NCBI RefSeq assembly: GCF_019331715.1
Contig: NZ_JAHBBG010000003.1
Span: 124,001 to 188,000, forward strand
Direction of reading: 5' to 3'
DNA: 64,000 nucleotides
Source of the DNA: Bifidobacterium simiiventris
GTDB lineage: Bacteria > Actinomycetota > Actinomycetes > Actinomycetales > Bifidobacteriaceae
Position numbers and translations under genes: made by a program. Shown in pieces: positions 33,351 through 41,709 of the stretch (its first letter is position 1; every line of letters starts with the position of its first letter). The notes below the pieces were generated by a model. The model saw nothing but the letters and a program-made list of their open reading frames with translations. It searched no databases and was not told where the DNA came from.

Positions 33351-36062
33351 ATGGAGGGTCCCGAAATCAAGGCCGTTGAGGCCGTTATCGACAATGGATC
33401 GTTCGGCAAGCGCACGCTGCGCTTCGAGACCGGTCGTCTCGCGCAGCAGGCGGACGGCGCGGTGGCCGCCTACCTCGACGACGATTCGATGATCCTGTCC
33501 ACCACCACCGCCGGTTCCAGCCCGAAGGAGAACTACGACTTCTTCCCGCTGACCGTCGATGTGGAAGAGAAGATGTACGCCGCGGGCAAGATCCCGGGCT
33601 CGTTCTTCCGCCGCGAAGGCCGTCCGTCGAGCGAGGCGATTCTCGCCTGCCGCATCATCGACCGTCCGCTGCGTCCGCTGTTCCCGCACACGCTGCGCAA
33701 CGAGGTGCAGGTCGTCGAGACCGTGCTCGCCATCAACCCGGACGATGCGTACGATGTCATCGCGCTGAACGCGGCCTCCGCGTCCACCATGATCTCCGGT
33801 CTGCCGTTCTCCGGCCCGGTGTCCGGTGTCCGTCTGGCTCTCATTGACGGCCAGTGGGTCGCGTTCCCTCGCTGGAGCGAGCGCGAGCGCGCCGTGTTCG
33901 AGATCGTGGTCGCTGGCCGCGTGATCGAGAACGGTGACGTCGCGATCGCCATGATCGAGGCCGGCGCCGGCAAGAACGCTTGGCACCTCATCTACGACGA
34001 GGGCCAGACCAAGCCGGACGAGACCGTCGTGGCCGGTGGTCTCGAGGCCGCCAAGCCGTTCATCAAGGTCATCTGCGAGGCACAGAACGAGCTCAAGGCC
34101 AAGGCCGCGAAGGAGACCCGCGAGTTCCCGCTGTTCCCGGAGTACACCGACGAACTGTACAAGCGCATCGACGAGATCGCGCACGAGGACCTCAACGAGG
34201 CGCTGTCCATCGCGGAGAAGCTGCCGCGCCAGGACCGCATCCACGAGATCAAGGAGCACGTGCGCGAGATCCTCGCCAACGAGTTCACCGACATGGACGA
34301 CGCCGAGAAGGAGAAGGAACTCGGCAACGCGTTCAAGGAGCTGCAGCGCCAGATCGTGCGTCGCCGCATCCTCACTGAGGACTACCGCATCGACGGCCGC
34401 GGCCTCAAGGACATCCGTACCCTGTCGGCCGAGGTCGACATCGTGCCGCGTGTCCACGGCTCCGCCCTGTTCCAGCGCGGCGAGACCCAGATCCTGGGCG
34501 TCACCACGCTGAACATGCTCAAGATGGAGCAGCAGATCGACGCGCTCTCCGGCCCGCAGACCAAGCGCTACATGCACAACTACGAGATGCCGCCGTACTC
34601 CACCGGCGAGACCGGCCGCGTCGGTTCCCCGAAGCGCCGCGAGATCGGCCACGGCGCCCTCGCTGAGAAGGCCCTCGTGCCGGTGCTGCCGAGCCGCGAG
34701 GAGTTCCCGTACGCGATCCGTCAGGTCTCTGAGGCCATCGGTTCCAACGGCTCCACCTCGATGGGCTCCGTGTGCGCCTCCACCCTGTCGCTGCTCGCCG
34801 CGGGCGTCCCGCTGAAGGCCCCGGTCGCGGGCATCGCGATGGGCCTCGTCTCCGGCGACGTGGACGGCCAGCACATCTACAAGACCCTGACCGACATCCT
34901 GGGTGCCGAGGACGCGTTCGGCGACATGGACTTCAAGGTCGCCGGCACCTCCGAGTTCATCACCGCGCTGCAGCTCGACACCAAGCTCGACGGCATCCCG
35001 GCCGACATCCTCGCCGGCGCCCTCCAGCAGGCGCACGAGGCCCGCGCCACAATCCTCGACCTCATCAACGAGTGCATCGACGGCCCGGCTGAGATGAGCG
35101 AGTTCGCCCCGCGCATCATCACCACCACCGTCCCGGTCGACAAGATCGGCGAGATCATCGGTCCGAAGGGCAAGAACATCAACCAGATCCAGGAGGACAC
35201 CGGCGCGGAGATCGCCATCGAGGATGACGGTACCGTGTTCATCTCCTCTGAGGGCGGCGAGGCGGCCGAGAAGGCCAAGGCCATCATCGACCAGATCGCC
35301 AACCCGCACGTGCCGCAGGCCGGCGAGACGTACAACGGCAAGGTCGTCAAGACCACGTCGTTCGGCGCGTTCGTCAACCTGACCCCGGGCACCGACGGCC
35401 TGCTGCACATCTCGCAGATCCGCAACCTCGCCAACGGCGAGCGCATCGACGCGGTCGAGGACGTGCTCAAGGAAGGCGACACCGTCGAGGTCGTCGTGCA
35501 GGGCGTGGATGACCGTGGCAAGATCAGCCTTGCGATCCCGGGCTTCGAGGATCAGGAATCCGGCGCCGGCCGTGGTGGCCGCGGCGACCGCGGCGGTGAT
35601 CGTGACGACCGTCGTCGTGCGCCGCGCCGCGACCGTGACGACCGTCGTTCCGATCGCGACTACGACGACCGTCCGCGCCGCTCACGCCGCGACGATCACG
35701 ATGACGATTACGATGATCGTCCGCGTCGTCGTCGTTCCGATCGCGACGATTACGATCGTGATGATCGTCGTGACGACCGCCGTGCGGCTCGCGATGACCG
35801 CGACGATCGCGATTACGATGATCGTCCGCGTCGCTCTCGTCGTTCCGATCGCGACTACGACGATCGTGATGATCGTCGTGACGACCGTCGTTCGTCCCGT
35901 GATGACCGCGATGATCGTCCGCGCCGTTCCTCGCGTCGCGACGACCGCAACCCGCGCTACGCCACCGACGAGAACTACGACGAGTACCGCGCCGACCGCG
36001 TGGAGCGCACCGAGCGCCCGCGCCGCCGCGTGCGTCGCGACTTTGATCCTTTTGAAGACTGA
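33351..36062 (+). CDS. pnp: Polynucleotide phosphorylase / guanosine pentaphosphate synthase
   Basis: A 3'-to-5' exoribonuclease and RNA polymerase that shortens mRNA tails using phosphate. The 903-residue protein has two RNase PH repeats ([28 protein letters not shown] in the first; [15 protein letters not shown] and [18 protein letters not shown] in the second), a KH domain ([15 protein letters not shown], about residue 600) and an S1 domain ([17 protein letters not shown], about 660-735). Residues ~737-903 are an unusual tail of Arg/Asp/Tyr-rich repeats. RBS AAAGGAGG. The end of the coding sequence forms half of a hairpin with downstream DNA. Confidence 0.96.
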   Translation: MEGPEIKAVEAVIDNGSFGKRTLRFETGRLAQQADGAVAAYLDDDSMILSTTTAGSSPKENYDFFPLTVDVEEKMYAAGKIPGSFFRREGRPSSEAILACRIIDRPLRPLFPHTLRNEVQVVETVLAINPDDAYDVIALNAASASTMISGLPFSGPVSGVRLALIDGQWVAFPRWSERERAVFEIVVAGRVIENGDVAIAMIEAGAGKNAWHLIYDEGQTKPDETVVAGGLEAAKPFIKVICEAQNELKAKAAKETREFPLFPEYTDELYKRIDEIAHEDLNEALSIAEKLPRQDRIHEIKEHVREILANEFTDMDDAEKEKELGNAFKELQRQIVRRRILTEDYRIDGRGLKDIRTLSAEVDIVPRVHGSALFQRGETQILGVTTLNMLKMEQQIDALSGPQTKRYMHNYEMPPYSTGETGRVGSPKRREIGHGALAEKALVPVLPSREEFPYAIRQVSEAIGSNGSTSMGSVCASTLSLLAAGVPLKAPVAGIAMGLVSGDVDGQHIYKTLTDILGAEDAFGDMDFKVAGTSEFITALQLDTKLDGIPADILAGALQQAHEARATILDLINECIDGPAEMSEFAPRIITTTVPVDKIGEIIGPKGKNINQIQEDTGAEIAIEDDGTVFISSEGGEAAEKAKAIIDQIANPHVPQAGETYNGKVVKTTSFGAFVNLTPGTDGLLHISQIRNLANGERIDAVEDVLKEGDTVEVVVQGVDDRGKISLAIPGFEDQESGAGRGGRGDRGGDRDDRRRAPRRDRDDRRSDRDYDDRPRRSRRDDHDDDYDDRPRRRRSDRDDYDRDDRRDDRRAARDDRDDRDYDDRPRRSRRSDRDYDDRDDRRDDRRSSRDDRDDRPRRSSRRDDRNPRYATDENYDEYRADRVERTERPRRRVRRDFDPFED

Positions 36063-36131
36063 TCGTCTTCAAAAGGATCCTTCGCGGCACGCCGCTCACT
36101 TCTCGCCTACGGGAAGCCCACTGGGCTTCCC
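36045..36131 (+). terminator. 3' hairpins of pnp
   Basis: A 15-bp perfect stem (36045-36059 / 36065-36079) includes the last pnp codons on one arm, with the TGA stop (36060-36062) in the loop. A second perfect stem (36111-36120 / 36122-36131, centred CCCACTGGG) follows. Neither has a T-run. Confidence 0.6.
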
Positions 36132-36187
36132 GCTTAACGGCTCAGCGTTCGAGGACTGATCGTTCTCCTATGCTGTGATATCTGATG

Positions 36188-36231
36188 AAGGGTGTGATCG
36201 GGAAATAGTATTTCCCGATCACACCCTTTTT
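36188..36231. terminator. Strong bidirectional terminator
   Basis: A perfect 19-bp stem (36188-36206 / 36210-36228) with a 3-nt loop ends in TTTTT. It can stop pnp transcription and also, in reverse, the minus-strand cassette that ends at 36243. Confidence 0.9.
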
Positions 36232-36242
36232 GTTGCCGACTA

Positions 36243-36560
36243 TCAGCGGCTGTATTGCTTGCGTACGGCCTCGCCGCTGATGTTCATGAGTTTGCCGATC
36301 ACGTTCCACGATGCGCCGCGACGACGCAGCTCATCCACGATGATGCGGGTCTGCCGCCTGTTTTCCTGCTCGAAGACCTTCTTCTGATAGACGAGCCGCT
36401 TGAGTCGCGCCCCGGGATTCGGATCGTCGGAGATGTCGGCTGGTTCGGGATACTCCGTCGTCTCCATATCCGTGCTGATTCGTTCGCCGAGCCGCTCATA
36501 ATATGACCGGTCGAATCGTACTCCGTTATGGTGTTCGTCGGCGTGCGTCTGTGTCTCCAT
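36243..36560 (-). CDS. Small HTH protein, candidate antitoxin/regulator
   Basis: A 105-residue protein. The N-terminal half is acidic and rich in His and Glu. The C-terminus reads RRRGASWNVIGKLMNISGEAVRK, a plausible helix-turn-helix. The ATG at 36560 follows GGAGGTGACC, which overlaps the end of the upstream gene; a form 8 residues longer is less likely. The pair is co-transcribed with only 2 bp between them. I do not recognise the family by name. The two-gene layout suggests a toxin-antitoxin module, with this as the DNA-binding partner. Confidence 0.6.
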   Translation of the reverse strand: METQTHADEHHNGVRFDRSYYERLGERISTDMETTEYPEPADISDDPNPGARLKRLVYQKKVFEQENRRQTRIIVDELRRRGASWNVIGKLMNISGEAVRKQYSR

Positions 36561-36562
36561 GG

Positions 36563-36880
36563 TCACCTCCGAGTCGCGTGCCAATACCGTATTTGGTAAC
36601 TGTAACGGGCCGGCATGGCATGACAGATCATGATTCTGCCGGTATCGGCCCCGTATGGAGCCTCGAAGTAGCCGATCTCGTAGAGTCGGTTGCCTTGCGG
36701 ATCGGGGTCGACCACCAGGTAGGTCGGCGGGTCTCGATCGGTGTTCGCTCCCACATCCTCACCGTGCGCGTACGCATGCAGTATGACGTCATCCGGAACA
36801 GGAGAAACGATGACTCCCCTGATCAGATGCGATTTGCGCGCACTATTGAGAATGATCGGTTGGTCATCAGTATAGTTCAT
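36563..36880 (-). CDS. Small basic-ended protein, candidate toxin of a two-gene module
   Basis: A 105-residue protein beginning MNYTDDQPIILNSARK. It contains TYLVVDPDPQGNRLYEIGYF and ICHAMPARYSYQIRYWH. The pattern of a nucleotide-independent small fold with LEIGY and a late xxHAMPxR segment resembles small toxins of type II modules paired with HTH or ribbon antitoxins in actinobacteria; this is from memory of such sequences and was not searched. The start at 36880 has AAGG upstream; an open frame extends to 37036 but looks noncoding. It is directly followed by the HTH gene. Confidence 0.55.
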   Translation of the reverse strand: MNYTDDQPIILNSARKSHLIRGVIVSPVPDDVILHAYAHGEDVGANTDRDPPTYLVVDPDPQGNRLYEIGYFEAPYGADTGRIMICHAMPARYSYQIRYWHATRR

Positions 36881-36936
36881 GTCGCAACCTTGGTTGTCGT
36901 TGGGCAGGGGTGGACGGTTATCCGAGGCATGGTGAT

Positions 36937-36969
36937 CCTTTCGTCGCGTGGTATCCGATACGACGAAGG
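36937..36969. promoter_or_regulatory. Nested palindrome upstream of the two-gene cassette
   Basis: TTCGTCG (36940-36946) pairs with CGACGAA (36961-36967), and inside it lies GTATCCGATAC (36951-36961). It lies about 60-90 bp before the candidate toxin start, where an autoregulatory operator would be expected. Confidence 0.4.
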
Positions 36970-37132
36970 TAAGGTGAGGTCTGCGCTGCACGCAATGAAA
37001 ACCGGGGTATGTGGTCGAACGGTCGGAGTTATCCACATTCGGCGTGGATGACCTTGGGTGGAAAGCGGCCGATGCCGGTGCGGCGTCGGTTCGGATGATG
37101 GATGAACGGGACGATTATGAGACGGGGTGCCG

Positions 37133-37168
37133 TTGGGCTGGCCCCGTGGCCCCGCTAGGATGGGAACC
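37133..37168 (+). promoter_or_regulatory. Leaderless promoter of pgeF
   Basis: TTGGGC (37133-37138), a 17-bp spacer and TAGGAT (37156-37161) are followed by 7 nt and the ATG at 37169. Confidence 0.65.
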
Positions 37169-38170
37169 ATGAGCAATGAGCAGCAGTATGACGACGAGAT
37201 TCTTGACAGCAATGCGATCAGCCCGACCGATGAGACCGGCAATCCGATTCCGGTGACGATCCCGATCGCGCTCGCGCCCGGCGTGACGGTCGTGTACACG
37301 ACGCGACTGGGTGGCGTGAGCGCCGGCGACTTCGGCGACTGCAACCTCGGCGGCAAGTCCGGCGACGATCCGGCTGCGATCGAGGCGAACCGCGTGGCGC
37401 TCGCCAAGCAGCTCGGCTGCGGCCTGTCGCTGGTCAGCCAGGTGCATTCCGCGACGGCGGTCGACGTGGACGAATCGTGGCATCTCAACACGCCGTTCGG
37501 ATTCGACGTGTCCGGCACGCCTGGCCTGGCCGCCGACGGTACCGACGAGCCGACCGTGGTCGAGGCCGACGGCCAAGTGACCAGCCGCAAGGGCGTCGCG
37601 CTCGGCATGTTCGCCGCCGATTGTCTGCCGGTGCTGTTCGCCGATCCGGTCGCCGGCGTGATCGGCGCGGCGCACTGCGGCCGCCGAGGTCTGGTCAAGG
37701 GCGTGATCGGCGAGACCGTCGATCTGATGGTCGCCAAGGGCGCCGAACGCGGCCGCATCGTCGCCACGCTGGGCCCCCGCATCTGCGGCGACTGCTACGA
37801 GGTCGGCGATGAGATCGCCGACGAATTCCAGAACCGTTTCCCGCTCACCAAGACGACCACGCGCTTCGGTGGTACGGGCATCGACATCGCCGAAGCCGCG
37901 ATGATCGACCTCGCCTTCGCCGGCGTGAACCAGGTCGTCGACTCCATGCCGCGCATCCACGCGGCCACGCAGTACCTCGAGGCCGACCCCGAACTCGCCG
38001 CGCTGTGCACGTCGGACGGCGAAGGCCCGACGTCTCTGGCCGAACGCATCGCGAACGTGAGCCACAGCATGTGCACGCTCGAAAACCCGCTGTGGTACTC
38101 GCACCGCCGCGCCGCGCTCGCCGGCAAGACGCGTGAGGGCCGTCTGCTTGCGCTCGTCATGATGCAGTAG
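37169..38170 (+). CDS. pgeF: Peptidoglycan editing factor PgeF (YfiH, multicopper-like laccase fold)
   Basis: A purine-nucleoside/peptidoglycan-editing enzyme of the YfiH family, once called polyphenol oxidase. The 333-residue protein has TTRLGGVSAGDFGDCNLG, the metal-ligand blocks SQVHSATAV and AADCLPVLFAD, and AAHCGRRGLVKGVI in place of the common AHAGWRG. Later LGPRICGDCYEVGDEI follows the family. Starts at 37169 next to a leaderless promoter, not at 37127. It is soluble. It is longer than the usual ~250 residues because of a ~55-residue insert near 110-150. Confidence 0.88.
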   Translation: MSNEQQYDDEILDSNAISPTDETGNPIPVTIPIALAPGVTVVYTTRLGGVSAGDFGDCNLGGKSGDDPAAIEANRVALAKQLGCGLSLVSQVHSATAVDVDESWHLNTPFGFDVSGTPGLAADGTDEPTVVEADGQVTSRKGVALGMFAADCLPVLFADPVAGVIGAAHCGRRGLVKGVIGETVDLMVAKGAERGRIVATLGPRICGDCYEVGDEIADEFQNRFPLTKTTTRFGGTGIDIAEAAMIDLAFAGVNQVVDSMPRIHAATQYLEADPELAALCTSDGEGPTSLAERIANVSHSMCTLENPLWYSHRRAALAGKTREGRLLALVMMQ

Positions 38171-38250
38171 CGTCGCGCGGCGGAGGCTCGTCAACCGCGC
38201 ATATTCCGTGCAGAAGGTGTGGCACACGCCACACTTGTCTGCCAAGCAGT

Positions 38251-38263
38251 TACGGTGGTGCGT
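38251..38263 (+). promoter_or_regulatory. -10 box of a leaderless promoter for the cytidylyltransferase gene
   Basis: TACGGT (38251-38256) precedes the ATG at 38264 by 7 nt. No good -35 box is seen. Confidence 0.4.
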
Positions 38264-39193
38264 ATGAGTCAGAGCAAGAGAGCATCCAACGTACCCGTGG
38301 TCGCGGTCGTGCTGGCGGCCGGTTTCGGCACGCGCTTCGACCCGGCCAATCCCAAGCAGCTCGTCTCGGTCGGCGGCAAGCCGATCGTGTGCTGGAGCAT
38401 CGAGGCGTTCGAGTCGAACCCGCGCATCACCGACATCATCGTCGTGGTCAACCCGACCGTGCGCGCCACTGTCGAGGAGCTCATCGAACAGGCCGGCTAT
38501 CCGAAGGTCCGCATGATCATCAACGGCGGTGCCGAACGCGTCGACAGCACCGAGGCCGCGCTGGGCGCGCTCGCCGACGCCGGCATTCCGGCCGATGCGA
38601 AGATCCTCATCCACGATGCGGTGCGTCCGTTCGTCGAACAGCGTTCAATCGACGGCTGCATCGACGCGCTCGACGAACTCGATGCGGCCACGGTCGCGTT
38701 CGCCAGCACCGACACCGTGCTGCTCACCGAATTCCGCGACGGACGTAAGGTCGTGCGTCAGGTGCCCGACCGTCCGCACACGTTCCGCGCGCAGACCCCG
38801 CAGGCGTTTCGCTTCGACACGATCCGCCGAGCGTACGAACTCGCGTCGGCCGATCCGTCGTTCCACCCGACCGACGACACGCGCGTCGTCGTCGACTATC
38901 TGCCTGACGCGGCGGTCGCCGTGGTCGACGGCAGCGAGTCGAACCTCAAGATCACGACGCTCGCCGACATGCCGACCGCGGAACGGATCGCGGCCGAACG
39001 ACTCGGCGGCGTGGCGAGCGGACCGTCCGCGCACATTCCTGGCACGCCGGCCGACCATCCGGCTTCGACGGGATATCTGTCCGGTGACGCCGCCTCCTTC
39101 GGCCCGTCCGAACACACCTCGATGACCCGCGAGGAGGCCAAGGCCCGCATGCACGCGATCTTCGCCGAGGCCGCGCGCGGCATGCGCCGATAG
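38264..39193 (+). CDS. IspD/TarI-type cytidylyltransferase
   Basis: Transfers CMP from CTP to a sugar- or polyol-phosphate. The 309-residue protein has the signature AVVLAAGFGTRF...PKQLVSVGGKPI, then HDAVRPFV and QTPQAFRFDTI, with the base-contacting DDTRVVVDYL and the late GSESNLKITT. Residues ~245-309 are an extra tail rich in Pro and Ser. Bifidobacteria make isoprenoids by the mevalonate route, so methylerythritol phosphate may not be its substrate; a ribitol- or glycerol-phosphate for a wall polymer is an alternative. No other pathway genes are nearby. Confidence 0.85.
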   Translation: MSQSKRASNVPVVAVVLAAGFGTRFDPANPKQLVSVGGKPIVCWSIEAFESNPRITDIIVVVNPTVRATVEELIEQAGYPKVRMIINGGAERVDSTEAALGALADAGIPADAKILIHDAVRPFVEQRSIDGCIDALDELDAATVAFASTDTVLLTEFRDGRKVVRQVPDRPHTFRAQTPQAFRFDTIRRAYELASADPSFHPTDDTRVVVDYLPDAAVAVVDGSESNLKITTLADMPTAERIAAERLGGVASGPSAHIPGTPADHPASTGYLSGDAASFGPSEHTSMTREEAKARMHAIFAEAARGMRR

Positions 39194-39253
39194 CCCGCGC
39201 GAACAGGCAGATCCAAGCCAGACCCAACAGAACCGAGCCGTGAGGACAGCATC

Positions 39254-39919
39254 ATGCAGCAGATCAACGTGGTGATTTCCGGATTCGACCATTACGACGG
39301 CGTGGCCGTGAACCCGTGCGTCGACGTACCGCGCACGCTCGCCGAACGCGGTGTGGCCGACCTGCCGGACGGGATCGAACTTGCCGTGCACGCGGTCAGC
39401 CTGCCGGTCAGCTATACGCGCGCATGGGAGTCCCTGCACGACACGCTGGAATCGGTGCGTCCCGACATCGTCATCGCGACCGGACTCAAGCACACGGCCC
39501 GCGGCGTACTGCTCGAGCGATGCGCCACGAACCAAATCAGCAACGGTCGGCCGGACGCGGACGGCATGGTTCCTCCCACCGGTCCGATCCGTGCGGACGG
39601 TCCGGCCGCGTATTGGACGCGTCTGCCGCTGCGCTCGATCCTGCGCGATTTCACGCGCGACGGCATCCCCGCGTCGCTCAGCTCCGACGCGGGCACGTTC
39701 GTGTGCAACTCGCTGTTCTACCGGCTGATGGACTGGACGGCGAAACGCGATCATGCGCTGAGTGGATTCGTCTCGCTGCCGCGCGCCGCCGAGGATCATG
39801 CGGTCGCGGACGGTCACGGTCTGCCGATCGACCGTCTGGTCGCGGCCTGCGGCGACGTGATCCGCGAGACGATGCGCTACCGGCTCGAGCCGTCGTCCGG
39901 CGACATCCTGATCGCATGA
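39254..39919 (+). CDS. Pyroglutamyl-peptidase I homologue (peptidase C15), His missing
   Basis: A 221-residue protein of normal length for peptidase C15, which removes N-terminal pyroglutamate. It begins INVVISGFDHYDGVAVNPC. The catalytic Glu is kept in LLERCATNQ (residue 88) and the nucleophile in DAGTFVCNSLFYRLMD (Cys151). Where family members have GFIHIP, supplying the catalytic His, this protein has SGFVSLP, with Ser at residue 174. The substrate pocket FDPFGG is FDHYDG here. Activity is therefore doubtful. It stands behind a 60-bp gap after the cytidylyltransferase. Confidence 0.78.
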   Translation: MQQINVVISGFDHYDGVAVNPCVDVPRTLAERGVADLPDGIELAVHAVSLPVSYTRAWESLHDTLESVRPDIVIATGLKHTARGVLLERCATNQISNGRPDADGMVPPTGPIRADGPAAYWTRLPLRSILRDFTRDGIPASLSSDAGTFVCNSLFYRLMDWTAKRDHALSGFVSLPRAAEDHAVADGHGLPIDRLVAACGDVIRETMRYRLEPSSGDILIA

Positions 39920-39990
39920 GCGCTGCGTGCGGTTGTACGGGGGCATGCGCGGTTGCGCGGGACTTCGTCAGACGCGTGACTCTCGCGTAC

Positions 39991-40047
39991 CGACGGCGTG
40001 ATCGGTGAGCATACACATGTCGCGAAACGCCGCGAATCACGCCGTTG
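39991..40047. repeat. Inverted repeat in the gap before the DivIVA-like gene
   Basis: CGACGGCGTGAT (39991-40002) faces ATCACGCCGTTG (40036-40047), 11 of 12 paired. It probably ends the C15 transcript. The remaining 146 bp before the next gene hold TAAAGT near 40125, a possible -10 box, and nothing else I can name. Confidence 0.45.
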
Positions 40048-40193
40048 ACTGACTTTTGGTCGAACAGAGCATGAGACTTCTGTGAGGATACGCGTCTCCC
40101 AGCATGTATTCAGCTCAAATGCGCTAAAGTTCTGGCGTGGATGGTCCCGTTCGGGGCTGGGGTGTCTGAACAGATGGTTGAAAGGATGTTGGC

Positions 40194-41552
40194 ATGGTGG
40201 ATCGGTTCCCGATCGTGTGGCACGGGTACGACAAGGACAAGGTGGACGAGGCGTTCGATACGGCGCAGAGCACGCTCGTCTCGCTGCGTGAGCAGATCCA
40301 GCAGTACGACCGCCAGATTCTGAGCCTGCAGTCTCAGCTGCAGGAGGAACGCAACAAGAAGTCCTCGCAGAAGAACTCGTTCGCCTCGCTCGGCGCGAAC
40401 GCGCAGCAGATGCTGGCCTCGGCCGAGCAGACCAGCGCCGAGCTGCTCTCGCGCGCCAAGCAGGACGCGCAGTCCACGAAGGACGCGGCGCAGGCCCAGG
40501 CCGAGACGCTTATCAACAACGCGCGCCTGGACGCGCAGCACATCGTCGACGACGCGAACGCGAAGGCGAAGTCCATCCTGCACGACGCCGAAACGCAGGC
40601 ACAGACCACGACCACCACCGCGCAGGAGGAGGCCGCGCAGCTGCGTGGCGAGACCGCCAAGATCGTTTCCGAACAGCGCCAGACCACCGAACTCGAGATC
40701 AACAACGCCCGCGAGGAGCACACCAAGCGCATGGCTGCCGAGAAGGCCAAGCAGGAGCGTGAGCTGAGCGAGCTTAAGGCCACCGCGACCGCGCAGATCG
40801 CCGCGCAGCGCAAGGCCGCCAGCGAGGAGATCACCCGTCTCAAGTCCGAGAACAACGACCAGATCGAGGCCGCGCTGGCCGAGGCGAACAAGAAGCTCGC
40901 CGACGTGCGCGAGCAGGTCTCCAAGATGCGTTCCGACGCGCAGCGCAAGGCCGCCGAGATCACCGACGCCGCCAACGCGAAGGCGCAGGGCATCCTGGAC
41001 GAGGCCGAGGTGCACCGCACCAAGACCATGAGCCAGGTCAACGCCGAGGTCGAGCAGATCCGCACCGACATCGCCGCCCAGCAGGACGACGCCACGAAGA
41101 AGGTCAACGCGCTGCTCGATCACCTCGAGGAACGCCGCGTCGCCGCCAAGAAGGAGGCCGACGAGCTGATCAGCAAGGCCAAGACCGTGCGAGAGGAGGC
41201 CGACGAGTACGCGGCCGCCAAGCGCAAGGAGGTCCAGTCCCAGGCCGCCGAGATCCTGCACAAGGCCGATGTGGACGCCGCCGCACAGGTCGAGGAGCGC
41301 CGCCAGGCCGCGCAGTCCGAGATCGACGGTCTGACCGCGCACATCGCCGAGCTGCAGCACCGCGAATCCGCGATCACGCAGCGCGTCACCGAGCTTAAGG
41401 CCATGTTCGCCAGCGCGTTCGGCAACTTCATGACCGCGCCGGTCGACGGTGACGATGCCGACGGCAAGCCGGACGCCGATCAGACCGCGCCCGCCTCCGG
41501 CGACGACGATGCGGCCCCGGCCGACGAGTCCGCGTCGTCGGACGCGAAGTGA
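40194..41552 (+). CDS. DivIVA-like coiled-coil protein
   Basis: A 452-residue, almost wholly helical cytoplasmic protein. The N-terminus RFPIVWHGYDKDKVDEAFD matches the start of DivIVA/Wag31-type proteins, whose N-domain binds curved membrane. Residues ~25-410 are one long coiled coil rich in Ala, Glu, Gln and Lys with phased repeats (AQ.AETLINNARLDAQHIVDDA). The last 40 residues are acidic and low in complexity. It may scaffold polar growth or division. RBS GAAAGGA. The usual DivIVA neighbours (sepF, ftsZ, yggT) are absent, so it is probably a second, specialised member. Confidence 0.75.
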   Translation: MVDRFPIVWHGYDKDKVDEAFDTAQSTLVSLREQIQQYDRQILSLQSQLQEERNKKSSQKNSFASLGANAQQMLASAEQTSAELLSRAKQDAQSTKDAAQAQAETLINNARLDAQHIVDDANAKAKSILHDAETQAQTTTTTAQEEAAQLRGETAKIVSEQRQTTELEINNAREEHTKRMAAEKAKQERELSELKATATAQIAAQRKAASEEITRLKSENNDQIEAALAEANKKLADVREQVSKMRSDAQRKAAEITDAANAKAQGILDEAEVHRTKTMSQVNAEVEQIRTDIAAQQDDATKKVNALLDHLEERRVAAKKEADELISKAKTVREEADEYAAAKRKEVQSQAAEILHKADVDAAAQVEERRQAAQSEIDGLTAHIAELQHRESAITQRVTELKAMFASAFGNFMTAPVDGDDADGKPDADQTAPASGDDDAAPADESASSDAK

Positions 41553-41592
41553 GCGGTAACACGCTTCGAGTAGACTGATCACTGTTTGTCGT

Positions 41593-41652
41593 CACGGCAC
41601 CCCGCGCCTGCGGTTTGCGGTCAATCTGACCGCCCGCGCACGGGGTGCCGTG
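41593..41652. promoter_or_regulatory. Nested hairpins between the coiled-coil gene and pepC
   Basis: Outer arms CACGGCACCCCG (41593-41604) and 41641-41652 pair over 12 bp. An inner stem GCGGTCA/TGACCGC lies within. It could terminate the upstream gene or fold the pepC leader. Confidence 0.55.
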
Positions 41653-41709
41653 GCATGTCCGGGCCTGCCGCAGCACGCAGGTCCATCATTTCGATACAAA
41701 GGAGATCGC

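Noticed and set aside
33096-35408. Long minus-strand open frame opposite pnp
   Set aside because: It is antisense to a well conserved gene, with no ribosome site or domain.
36881-37036. N-terminal extension of the candidate toxin
   Set aside because: It has an unusual composition, no ribosome site, and crosses the palindrome that looks like an operator.
41593-41652. T-box or other amino-acid-sensing leader of pepC
   Set aside because: Only nested stems are seen; there is no T-box sequence or specifier loop.
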